This document shows, piece after piece, positions 16,392 through 24,685 of a DNA stretch of 64,000 nucleotides. How positions within the stretch are numbered: the stretch's first letter is position 1; the number at the start of each line of letters is the position of its first letter. The DNA is taken from positions 62,001 to 126,000 of the forward strand of contig CBFIHP010000014.1 of assembly GCA_965662355.1 (NCBI GenBank). The letters run 5' to 3'. A program made the position numbers and the translations under genes. This DNA comes from GCA-2683825 sp965662355. GTDB taxonomy: Bacteria; Planctomycetota; UBA1135; GCA-002686595. The notes under the pieces are model-generated. The model did not search any database. It saw only the letters and a program-made list of their open reading frames with translations, and had not been told where the DNA came from.

Positions 16392-19055
16392 TTACTGATC
16401 CAGACCACGAGCCGGGCGCAGCCCGGTGCGAGCGCTTCGATAATCCGGTGACCCCCCACTGCGGTATGCCGAACGAGCCAAATGCACTGTGTCGTTGAAG
16501 TCCCCCCCGCGCGCGCCCCTCTCGGGATGCAAGTCGGGATCGACGATAGGATCCACAGATGGCGCCTTCGAGTAAGCCAACCCGTCGTGGCCGTCGTAGA
16601 CCCACTCGAAGATGTTGCCGTGCACCTCGGTCAGCCCGAAGTCATTGGCGCGGTAAGTACCGACTCTGGCCTGGAAACAATAGCCGTCGCTCCATTCGGC
16701 GGGCGTCACCCAGCTCATGTACGCACTGGAAAATTGATCGGAGACGTTGGCCACGTCGTGGAGGTCCGCGGCATCGTCCCCGGACCACCATGTTGTGGTC
16801 GTTCCGGCTCGCGCCGCGTATTCCCACTGCGCTTCGCTCGGCAATGTCAGGCCTAGTCTCTCCATCATGACCATGCACTCGTTCCAGGAGAGGTTCTCGA
16901 CGGGATGGAGCAAGTCGTATGCGAAGCCTTTCTCTCTCCACGTACTTATCCAGGCCTCATAGGAATAGGAACTCGGGTTGTCGCCCACGGATTCTCCCCA
17001 TTGGCCCTGCGTCATCTCGTACTTGGAGATGAAGAAGGGCGTGAGCGTGACCTCCCGCACCGGACCCTCTTCCGGCTTCGCGTACTTGTCGTAATTCGGC
17101 CCGTTCTCGTCGAGCCTCTGTGCTCCCATCGGAAAAGAGCCGCCAGGAAGAAGCACGAACACGAGCCCCATGGATGGCATGGTCTGTAGCCTTCCGTCGG
17201 TGCCGCGGAACGGTTCGTCCCCGGTCTGGATGTGCCAGAATTCCCACAAATTCGATTCTGGATCAGGGCCAATGGGTAGGAGTCCCAGTTGTGGTTCGAT
17301 GACGAGGCCCCCGTATCTCGGCTCCGAAGCGATGGCCGAACGAGCAGCCGCCCAACGGTTTTGTGCATCGACACCAGAGATGCTGCGCTGCTCGATCATC
17401 TCCGCAAACTCGAGCCGGCGCTCGATCCCCCATCCGTATTGGGGCGATTTTCCCGTGAAGAGACCGGTGTCGGGATCGGCGAACGACGCGATCGCGTTGT
17501 CTAGCTCTTCATAAACGGAAAGCCACACCTCGTCGCCTTCCACCTGATTCGCTCCCTCCTCGTGGTCTTCGATCAACTGTCGAGCCGCAGTCAGCCAGGC
17601 ATGATAGTCATCCACGATGTAGGGATGGATAGGCCAGAGTTCTTCTGCTTTACGGCTCATCATGTCCAGGTCCCTGAATGCCGAGAGACCAAAGAGCCTG
17701 TTCTGCTTCTCCACTTCCTCCTCGGCGATTCGTGCCCGCTCCACTTGGATGTACGAAAGAGCGGCAAGCCCACCGATCACGGCGAGGATCGTTGTCGCAA
17801 CGGCAACGGCCACGGTTCGATTGCGTACGACCCACTTGCGAAACTCGGCTACGACTCCCGTTTCAAAGGCCTGTACGACGCGACCCTCGAGGAAGGCGGT
17901 GAGGTCTTCGGCAAGTTGCGCGGTGTCCCGATAACGCTCGAGAAGATCGCGCGCCATCGCCTTCTCGCAGATCGCGATCAGCTCGGGCGATTCCCTCGGA
18001 GCAATCGCCTCGAGGGCCGCCGGAGGGCCCATCTGCACCTGATACCAGATCGCGTAGTTGTTGATCCGCGCACCCGGAGGCACGTACGGGCGTTGGCCGG
18101 AGATCAATTCGTAGAGCAGCGCTCCGATGGAGTACACATCGGAATGCGGCCCCATCGCGTCGATGTCCCCCGCCGCCTGCTCCGGAGGCATGTAGGCCGG
18201 CGTACCGACGACGTCGCCATCCATCGTGACCAGCGGCGAATCGTCCCCCGGGTCGGCGTGCTCGAGGATCTCGGAAACCGACTGGATCTCCGACCGGTCT
18301 TCGACATGGCTGCGCAGGCGCAGGTCGCGCGAATCCGGTTCACCGACCAGACGTGCGAGCCCCCAATCCATGACGAGGACCTCGCCGTACTTGCCCACCA
18401 TGATATTGCCGGGCTTGAGGTCGCGGTGGATGACCCCTTTGTCATGTGCGTAGGAAAGAGCCTCGCAGACTTTCAGCAACACCCCGAGTGCCCGCACCTT
18501 TGTCCAGCCGCTACGCTTCGCGCGCACACGCTTGTAGATTTCGCGCAGGTTGTTCCCGCGCACGAGTTTCATCGTGAAGTACACGCTCCCATCGGGGTCG
18601 ATCCCGAGCTCGTGCACTGGGACGATGCCGGGGTGATCGAGCTGGCCGGTGACCTGGGCCTCGTCGAGGAAACGTCCGAGGGACTTCGTGTGGCGACTGT
18701 CCGTCTTGTCAACGCTTGCGGGGAGAATCACCTTCATCGCCAGGGTGCGCCTCAGGTCTTCGTCCCAGACCCGCAGAACCGAGCCCTGGCCACCGCGGGC
18801 GATCTCCTCCTGGATGCGGTAGCGTTCGTTCGGCTTGACCCGGTTTTCGAGCCGCTCGAGCGTCTCGAATACCGTGGAGTCCTTATCGTCGCCAGGATCG
18901 GCGGCTGCACTTGGAGCCATGCCGGAATTTGGCTCGGTGGAGGGAGGGGACGCTGAATCCAGTCTGCGGTGCAACTCCCGTAGAATCTCGGGCGGCACGA
19001 CCTCGGGATCCACCTCCCAGATGCGCTCCTCAGTATCGTCGGGTTCGCTCGCCAC
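16392..19055 (-). CDS. Membrane Ser/Thr protein kinase with C-terminal SUMF1/FGE-like sensor domain
   Basis: An 887-residue Hanks-type kinase. Glycine loop ARGGQGSV (86-93), Lys108 (LAMKVI), catalytic HRDLKPGN (210-217) and DWG (230-232, for DFG) are intact, so it should be active. One membrane helix around 417-440 separates it from a helical region and a C-terminal formylglycine-generating-enzyme-like (SUMF1) domain at about 640-887 (MGAQ, LPSEAQWEYAARAG, NIFEWVYDG, RGGDF). The active-site cysteines of true FGE are absent, so this domain probably binds ligand rather than maturing sulfatases. The GTG start lies 9 bp after the sigma-factor stop. Together they form a sigma/kinase signalling unit of a kind common in Planctomycetota. 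Confidence 0.87.
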   Translation of the reverse strand: MASEPDDTEERIWEVDPEVVPPEILRELHRRLDSASPPSTEPNSGMAPSAAADPGDDKDSTVFETLERLENRVKPNERYRIQEEIARGGQGSVLRVWDEDLRRTLAMKVILPASVDKTDSRHTKSLGRFLDEAQVTGQLDHPGIVPVHELGIDPDGSVYFTMKLVRGNNLREIYKRVRAKRSGWTKVRALGVLLKVCEALSYAHDKGVIHRDLKPGNIMVGKYGEVLVMDWGLARLVGEPDSRDLRLRSHVEDRSEIQSVSEILEHADPGDDSPLVTMDGDVVGTPAYMPPEQAAGDIDAMGPHSDVYSIGALLYELISGQRPYVPPGARINNYAIWYQVQMGPPAALEAIAPRESPELIAICEKAMARDLLERYRDTAQLAEDLTAFLEGRVVQAFETGVVAEFRKWVVRNRTVAVAVATTILAVIGGLAALSYIQVERARIAEEEVEKQNRLFGLSAFRDLDMMSRKAEELWPIHPYIVDDYHAWLTAARQLIEDHEEGANQVEGDEVWLSVYEELDNAIASFADPDTGLFTGKSPQYGWGIERRLEFAEMIEQRSISGVDAQNRWAAARSAIASEPRYGGLVIEPQLGLLPIGPDPESNLWEFWHIQTGDEPFRGTDGRLQTMPSMGLVFVLLPGGSFPMGAQRLDENGPNYDKYAKPEEGPVREVTLTPFFISKYEMTQGQWGESVGDNPSSYSYEAWISTWREKGFAYDLLHPVENLSWNECMVMMERLGLTLPSEAQWEYAARAGTTTTWWSGDDAADLHDVANVSDQFSSAYMSWVTPAEWSDGYCFQARVGTYRANDFGLTEVHGNIFEWVYDGHDGLAYSKAPSVDPIVDPDLHPERGARGGDFNDTVHLARSAYRSGGSPDYRSARTGLRPARGLDQ

Positions 19056-19064
19056 GTACTACGC

Positions 19065-19673
19065 CTAGTCCTTGGCTTCCTGGCTACGCCATCCTTCGGT
19101 GGCTTGCAGGAGTTGCTTCTTGGCACGAAGCAGTCGTTTGCGAGCGTTCTCCTCGGTGATACCGAGTTCAGCTGCAGCCTGTTCCACGGTCAATCCCTCC
19201 AGGACGGAACAGCGCAAGACGTCGGCATATTCGGGCTTCATCCTGCCGATGATGTCACGCAGCATGCGTCGATCGTCCGCCTGCGTCACGGCTCCACGAC
19301 TGGGCAAGGTGTCATCATTTGCAAGTGCACCCCAGGAAGCAACCGGGGTTTCGCGCTGTTCCCGTTTGCAGACGTCCGCGACGCTCCACTTGGCTATCTG
19401 AAAAAGGCGGGCGCGAACCTCGTCCTCGCTCAGGTCCTTGGGAAAGGTGGGCAGACGACGCAGAAAGGTCTCGAGGGCAAGCAGACGCAGATCCTCGGGA
19501 TCTACGCGCTGCTTGATCGTGGGCCCGGTGATGCGCTCGACGAAAGCACCGAGCTCGACCCAATAGAGACGAACGAGCCCGTCCTGCGCCGACCGATCCT
19601 CGGCGCAGGCGGATCGATAGAGCTGATTGAATGCGTTGACAGAGTCCATTCTCCGGCGCCCATCATAACCCAC
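19065..19673 (-). CDS. ECF-type RNA polymerase sigma factor
   Basis: A 202-residue ECF sigma factor. Region 2 covers roughly residues 15-110, including DPEDLRLLALETFLRRL and the promoter-melting segment; region 4 is the C-terminal helix-turn-helix LTVEQAAAELGITEENARK (160-178). Starts at 19673 (ATG) or 8 codons later at 19649 are both possible. It is transcribed just ahead of the Ser/Thr kinase gene (9-bp gap), with no anti-sigma factor in between, so the kinase is the obvious candidate regulator, as in ECF groups controlled by phosphorylation. It is divergent from the cytochrome gene 112 bp away, which may be a target. Confidence 0.85.
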   Translation of the reverse strand: MGYDGRRRMDSVNAFNQLYRSACAEDRSAQDGLVRLYWVELGAFVERITGPTIKQRVDPEDLRLLALETFLRRLPTFPKDLSEDEVRARLFQIAKWSVADVCKREQRETPVASWGALANDDTLPSRGAVTQADDRRMLRDIIGRMKPEYADVLRCSVLEGLTVEQAAAELGITEENARKRLLRAKKQLLQATEGWRSQEAKD

Positions 19674-19784
19674 GCGCGGACGACATGATTAGCGGAAGGT
19701 GTTCGGGCGATGTTCCGCGCCCAGAGAGAGGCTCTCCGGCATACCGGATTGCCCCACGCAGGGGAATGACCGATCATCTCGGGC

Positions 19785-21635
19785 GTGAATGGAAAGACCC
19801 TTCTTGCCTGGCTCGCGGCGACTCTGGCCGGGATCGCCTGGGCCTCAGCGAAACAGGAGCACCCGCCGCGGCCGATCGCCATTTCTTCGGAGGGCTACGT
19901 AGGTGCAACGGCCTGTCGCTCGTGTCATCTGGGAAACCACGCGAGCTGGCGCGACTCCTACCACCGAACGATGACCCAGGTTGCGAAGCCCGAGGCCATC
20001 CTCGCGCCCTTCGTAGGTGAAACCCCGGGGCTTGAGGGGACGAAGTGGAGACTGGAACAGGCGGACGGAGAGTCCCTCGTCACTGCGTTGAGCGAAGAGA
20101 CGGGGCGTCCAACAGGTCCACGCCAGCGCATCGTCTTGACGACGGGTTCCCATCACTACCAAATCTACTGGCTCGAGGACCGCGCAAAGGGCATGGCACA
20201 GCTCCCTCTCGTATGGCATCTCGGCCAGAAGGAATGGGTGCCGCGCAAGGCCATGTTCCTGGTACCACCCATGCACGGATCGGGAGATGAAACGGGTCGC
20301 TGGCGCAAGACGTGCATCAAGTGCCACGCCACGAACGGAACATCGCGGGCAGCGGACGACGGCCAAACGCGAGTGGCCGAATTCGGCATCTCGTGCGAGG
20401 CTTGTCATGGCCCGGGTGCGGAGCACACGGCCTTGCATCGAGACAAGGAGAAGAGTGCCTCCCTGAGCGCATCTCTGGAGGGGGGTGCCGCAGACCCCAC
20501 CATCGTCCATCCGGGTCGATTGCCACACGATCGAGCATCGGAGATCTGCGGGCAATGTCACGGCATTCACCCCTTACCCTCGACGGAGCGCGATGCATGG
20601 CAGCAACACGGCTTCGAGTACCGTCCCGGTGACGTGCTGGCGGACACACGTCACTTGCTACGCGGCACCTACGAAGCCAATTCCGAGAAGATGCGGGCCT
20701 TCCTCGATCGCAATCCCGACACCCTCGAAGGTCTGTTCTGGGGGGACGGCGAGGTACGGGTCTCGGGACGTGAGTTGAACGGACTTGCGGACAGCCCGTG
20801 CTATCAACGCGGAGAGATGAGCTGTCTCTCCTGCCACAGGCTGCACAAATCCAGCAGCGATCCGCGTTCGAATGCGGAGTGGAGCACGGACCAGCTCGCC
20901 TTTGGAATGGAAGGCTTCGGCGCGTGCATCGAATGCCACACGGAGTACCGTTCGAAGGAGAAGGTACGTCAACACACCCATCATGCGACGGAATCGACAG
21001 GCAGTGCGTGCATGAACTGCCACATGCCCTACACGAGCTATGGACTGACGAAGTTGATCCGCAGCCACACGATCACCATCCCGGATGCAACACGCTCCTT
21101 CGAAGCACGAAAGCCGCTGGCTTGCAACCTCTGCCACCTCGACAAGAGCCTCGGCTGGTCCGCGGATCACCTGACACGCTGGTTCGAACACGACCGGCCC
21201 CAGCTCCCACAGACCGAGGAAGAAACCTCGGCTGTCGTCCTGTGGGCCTTGCGCGGCGACGCAGGATTGCGAGCCGTCGCGGCCTGGATCCTCGGATGGG
21301 AACCCGCGCGGGCAGTGTCGGGAACAGGATGGATGGCCTACCTCTTCAGCACGCTCTTGATGGACTCCTACGACGCGGTGCGCTGGGTGGCGCTTCAAAG
21401 CCAGCGTAAGGATCCCAGATACATGGCCCTGCGCCTCGATTTCACCGCAAGCATCGAGGAGCAACGCAATGTCATACGTGAAACGGTATTGACGCAGTGG
21501 CTGAAGAAAGGGCTACAGGCCGACGAGGCTCAGCGGAGCGCCGTGCTGGTGAAGCCGGATGGCAGCCTGGACAATCCGCGCTTTCGAAAGATCTATGCGG
21601 AACGCGATCGCAAGCCCGTCTCGCTACACGAGTGA
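19785..21635 (+). CDS. Exported octaheme cytochrome c with C-terminal HEAT-like region
   Basis: A 616-residue periplasmic c-type cytochrome. I count eight CxxCH heme-binding motifs: CRSCH, CIKCH, CEACH, CGQCH, CLSCH, CIECH, CMNCH and CNLCH. A signal peptide is present (LLAWLAATLAGIAWASA). The last roughly 150 residues carry no heme motif and look like paired helices of a HEAT-type repeat. The heme arrangement resembles the c554/multiheme proteins of Planctomycetota and Acidobacteriota; no catalytic function can be assigned. The GTG start at 19785 is the first codon that keeps the signal peptide. Its stop overlaps the start of the next gene by 4 bp. Confidence 0.85.
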   Translation: MNGKTLLAWLAATLAGIAWASAKQEHPPRPIAISSEGYVGATACRSCHLGNHASWRDSYHRTMTQVAKPEAILAPFVGETPGLEGTKWRLEQADGESLVTALSEETGRPTGPRQRIVLTTGSHHYQIYWLEDRAKGMAQLPLVWHLGQKEWVPRKAMFLVPPMHGSGDETGRWRKTCIKCHATNGTSRAADDGQTRVAEFGISCEACHGPGAEHTALHRDKEKSASLSASLEGGAADPTIVHPGRLPHDRASEICGQCHGIHPLPSTERDAWQQHGFEYRPGDVLADTRHLLRGTYEANSEKMRAFLDRNPDTLEGLFWGDGEVRVSGRELNGLADSPCYQRGEMSCLSCHRLHKSSSDPRSNAEWSTDQLAFGMEGFGACIECHTEYRSKEKVRQHTHHATESTGSACMNCHMPYTSYGLTKLIRSHTITIPDATRSFEARKPLACNLCHLDKSLGWSADHLTRWFEHDRPQLPQTEEETSAVVLWALRGDAGLRAVAAWILGWEPARAVSGTGWMAYLFSTLLMDSYDAVRWVALQSQRKDPRYMALRLDFTASIEEQRNVIRETVLTQWLKKGLQADEAQRSAVLVKPDGSLDNPRFRKIYAERDRKPVSLHE

Positions 21636-22732
21636 ACTCCTTGCGCACCGCAGCCTACGTCTATCCGGGGTGGCACCCGATTCCCGAACGGGATGCGAAT
21701 TTTCATCCGGGCTTCACGGAATGGGAACTCGTCGAGGCGTGCCGCGCCCGATTCGAGGGACACGCACAACCCAAGGTGCCCCAGCTCGGAACGTACGATG
21801 ATCGCGACCCGATCGAAGTCGGACGCCGAATCGCGTTGGCACGACAGCACGGTGTCGATGCATTGATTCACGGCTTCTTCTGGTGTCGCGGCAAGCGCGT
21901 CTTCCAGGCGGCTCTCGATCGCGGGTTTCTCGAATCGGCGGAGGGTTCCGATATGCCCTTTGCCGTGATGTGGGCCAACCGAATGCCGCGTCGCGTGCTT
22001 CCGGTGAAGCGCACGGATGTGCCGATCATCGAGGACGCGCGGCGCGTACGCTCCGACGTCGAGGACTTTGGTGCGATGATCGCGATGCTCGCCGAGAACT
22101 ACATGGGGCGCTCGAACTACGTACGCATCGAGGGTCGCTCCTACTTCTCGATCTATGACTCGAGCTATTTCCTCCTGGAGATGGGCCTGGATGCCGCGCG
22201 CGAAGCCATCGCCCGGGCGCGATCGTGGTTGGCGCGCGAAGGCTATCCCGATCTCCATCTCGCGGCGATCGAGCCCAACGACGAGTTCATCGGCCACTTA
22301 TCCGACGTCGGGTTCGACAGCGTGACGCACTACGTGCTGCTTCCGGATTGGAAGGGTCCCTTTCGACAGGACTATGCCCAGCGGGCCAAGCTCAGCCGCC
22401 AACGCTGGCCCTATTTTGCGCAGGCATCGAAGCTGCCCTACTTTCCTTCTGTCTCTCCTGGCTGGGACGCCAGCCCGCGCGGAGCGGACTTCGGCGCCAC
22501 GCGCCCGGACCGCTACCCCTGGTCTCCCGTGATCATCGGCGAGAGCCCCGAGCGCTTTCACAGCGCCCTCGAGGCGGCCCACCGGCATGCCCGAGAGTGC
22601 CCGATCGAGGATCCCCTCGTGATGATCGCATCGCTCAATGAATGGAGCGAAGGCCACTACCTCGAACCGGATACGCGCTTCGGCAACGCTTGGCTGGAAG
22701 CGGTTCGGGATGCTCGGGTCGCAAGCGTCTAG
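21632..22732 (+). CDS. WbsX/GH99-like glycan-processing protein
   Basis: A 366-residue cytoplasmic-looking protein of the GTWbsX (GH99-like) family, often found with O-antigen or polysaccharide genes. Typical features are an N-terminal YVYPGWHP strand, the HGFFWCRGKRVF segment near residue 75, and a C-terminal MIASLNEWSEGHYLEPD motif holding the conserved acidic residues. The GTG at 21632 overlaps the cytochrome stop (GTGA), so the two are co-translated despite their unrelated functions. No signal peptide is visible. Whether it is a hydrolase or a transferase is open; members of this family are mostly uncharacterised. Confidence 0.75.
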   Translation: MNSLRTAAYVYPGWHPIPERDANFHPGFTEWELVEACRARFEGHAQPKVPQLGTYDDRDPIEVGRRIALARQHGVDALIHGFFWCRGKRVFQAALDRGFLESAEGSDMPFAVMWANRMPRRVLPVKRTDVPIIEDARRVRSDVEDFGAMIAMLAENYMGRSNYVRIEGRSYFSIYDSSYFLLEMGLDAAREAIARARSWLAREGYPDLHLAAIEPNDEFIGHLSDVGFDSVTHYVLLPDWKGPFRQDYAQRAKLSRQRWPYFAQASKLPYFPSVSPGWDASPRGADFGATRPDRYPWSPVIIGESPERFHSALEAAHRHARECPIEDPLVMIASLNEWSEGHYLEPDTRFGNAWLEAVRDARVASV

Positions 22733-22854
22733 GCACAGCCCCGGACGCAATCGACGCGTGTACGAAAATATTTCAGCCCCGCGTCACCAAGAGCTCCGTA
22801 ATGGCTCTCATCTTCCTCGTAGCTGGCTTTCGATAACCTGGGGTCGTCGAGCCC

Positions 22855-24270
22855 ATGCGAACACTCGTCATCGAAAACCATCCGCCGAATCGCAACACCA
22901 TCCCCGCGCGTTGGAGCCTGAGGATCCTCACGGCCCTCACGCTCGTTTTCGTCTTCGGCGGATTCGCGATCCACTGGCGCATCGAAAAAGGGCTCTACGA
23001 CCAAGCCGACAGGAGTCTCTCGACGCTCTTTCGCTCTGAGGTCGGGACGATCATGGCGGAGATGCTCGCGTCATCTGAACCTCACCAAACAGGACTTCGT
23101 GGCCCCGGCTTGCTCGCCCCAACCGAGCGACAGGACTTCCTGTTCCAGGCCTGGCATGCAGACAGCACGCTCGCCTCCACGCGCTTGGCGAATCCCCTTG
23201 ACCCCATCCCTCAGGAAACACCGGGTGTTTCGCTCGCTGAGAACGCAGCGGCGCAAGGGACCTTCCGCACGGTCGCTTGCCTAGCAAAATCCGGCCCGAT
23301 CACCGCCCGCGCGTTGACCGTTCGCTTTCCGTCCCCGGGATCTCCGGGGGGTAGGCGCGGGGAAGCGGCGGACTTCGACGCCGCTCATTTTGATGTCATC
23401 ATCGGGATCGATGAGGCGTCGATACGCAACACGCTGGCAAGCGTTCGCACCGTGTTGATCAGCGCTGGCTTCCTGGGTCTCGTGGCTTCCGCTCTGACGT
23501 TGCTCTTCGTCGCGCGCAAGAACACGCCTTCCATGGACGAACGACGCGACGAGCTCGCCAGGCTCGATGCAACGCAAGCGGACATTCCGGGGGAGATCCA
23601 GCGCGAGACTTCATTCTCGTCGGATGTCTCCCACGAACTACAAACACCGTTGACGGGCTTGCGCCTGACGATGGAAATGCTCTTGTCGCTTCCGCGAGAT
23701 GACGAGGCCTATAAGCAGGATCTGCGTAATTGCCTCAACACAACCAAACAGATGCAGACCCTCGTACGGAAGCTGCTAGGCTTCGCGCGCGCGGATCGTC
23801 CGATGCTCGAGACCCAAGAGGTCGACGCGAAACAGCTGATCGAAGACACATGGCAGGCCGCCAGCTTGCGATCCTCCGAACGCGGGCTGACCCTGGAGAT
23901 CACTCACCAAGGCTCCAACTTACTGACGACGGATCATGATCTGTTCGAACGCGTTGTCGTCAACCTTGTCGACAACGCACTCGAATACGCCGACGTTGGT
24001 ACTACCCTCGAAGTGCGCATGCAGCCCGGCAAGCGCACCGGGCTCGCATTCGTGTTCTCGAACCCCTCGAAGAGAACACGGGTCGAAGACGGTGATCGCG
24101 CTCTGGATTCCTTCTGGCGCGCGGACGGAGCGCCCTCCACTGTCAACGATCATTACGGGCTGGGACTGTCGCTGACGAAGCGAATCGTCCGACACCTCGG
24201 CGGCAGGATCCGGGCCTGCCCAGCCCAGGGTCGTTTCACCATCGAGATGGACTTGCCGAATATCGCCTGA
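22855..24270 (+). CDS. Orphan membrane sensor histidine kinase
   Basis: A 471-residue sensor kinase. One membrane helix lies near residues 22-42, a periplasmic sensor domain follows, and a second helix covers about 200-220. The H-box is SDVSHELQTPLTGLR with His260 as phosphoacceptor. The N-box is NLVDNALEYAD and the G2 box YGLGLSL. The ATP-binding domain ends at the C-terminus with no receiver domain. There is no response regulator next to it, so the partner must lie elsewhere. The gene ends against the decayed sigma-factor remnant on the other strand. Confidence 0.85.
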   Translation: MRTLVIENHPPNRNTIPARWSLRILTALTLVFVFGGFAIHWRIEKGLYDQADRSLSTLFRSEVGTIMAEMLASSEPHQTGLRGPGLLAPTERQDFLFQAWHADSTLASTRLANPLDPIPQETPGVSLAENAAAQGTFRTVACLAKSGPITARALTVRFPSPGSPGGRRGEAADFDAAHFDVIIGIDEASIRNTLASVRTVLISAGFLGLVASALTLLFVARKNTPSMDERRDELARLDATQADIPGEIQRETSFSSDVSHELQTPLTGLRLTMEMLLSLPRDDEAYKQDLRNCLNTTKQMQTLVRKLLGFARADRPMLETQEVDAKQLIEDTWQAASLRSSERGLTLEITHQGSNLLTTDHDLFERVVVNLVDNALEYADVGTTLEVRMQPGKRTGLAFVFSNPSKRTRVEDGDRALDSFWRADGAPSTVNDHYGLGLSLTKRIVRHLGGRIRACPAQGRFTIEMDLPNIA

Positions 24271-24287
24271 AGGCGGCGTTGGAGCCA

Positions 24288-24451
24288 GTCGCCCCGTTCG
24301 GGTGCGGGTCGTGTTGCCTTGGGAGTGGCGCCTCCTGGGTGAGATCGTCCGCTCGGACGGGGTCGTGAACCAGCGAACCGGCCAACTTGCGAATCCAGCT
24401 CGCGTGGGCGAGCAGCACGTCGACGGCCGTTGAGGCAGGAGGAGGAGTCAT
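24288..24451 (-). pseudogene. Truncated and frameshifted ECF sigma factor remnant
   Basis: Reading down from an ATG at 24451, the first 38 codons encode a convincing ECF region 2 start: LLAHASWIRKLAGSLV followed by DPVRADDLTQEA. After that the frame becomes meaningless, but the neighbouring frame continues with ATRPAPERGDWLQRRLQ, which resembles the next helix of planctomycete ECF factors. The rest of region 2 and all of region 4 are missing, and the sequence runs into the 3' end of the histidine kinase gene. I read it as the 5' end of a decayed sigma gene carrying one frameshift and a large deletion. Confidence 0.55.
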
Positions 24452-24685
24452 GGCGAGTTTCGAAAGACACGCCACGGAACTCCTCGAGAGCTCAGGACGG
24501 GGCCCTTTTCCTTGGATACGGGCGCACGTCGAGGGATGTTCGGCCGGGTTGGGGGTTCGGGAGGTGGCACGGAGTTTGCCTTCATGTGGCCAAGACCCCT
24601 TGTCCCCCTGGTTCTGGACCCTAAATCCGGGTTCTGGACTCGCGTCCACGAATTGGGCCAGCCCCAGGCCATCCCCTCCATCAAC

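Noticed and set aside
17562..18956. 464-codon frame antisense to the kinase
   Set aside because: Shadow of the kinase gene, which has all catalytic motifs.
16392..19055. Idea that the kinase's SUMF1 domain activates the arylsulfatase
   Set aside because: The C-terminal RGGDF segment has no catalytic cysteines, and the kinase is a membrane sensor; the maturation enzyme must lie elsewhere.
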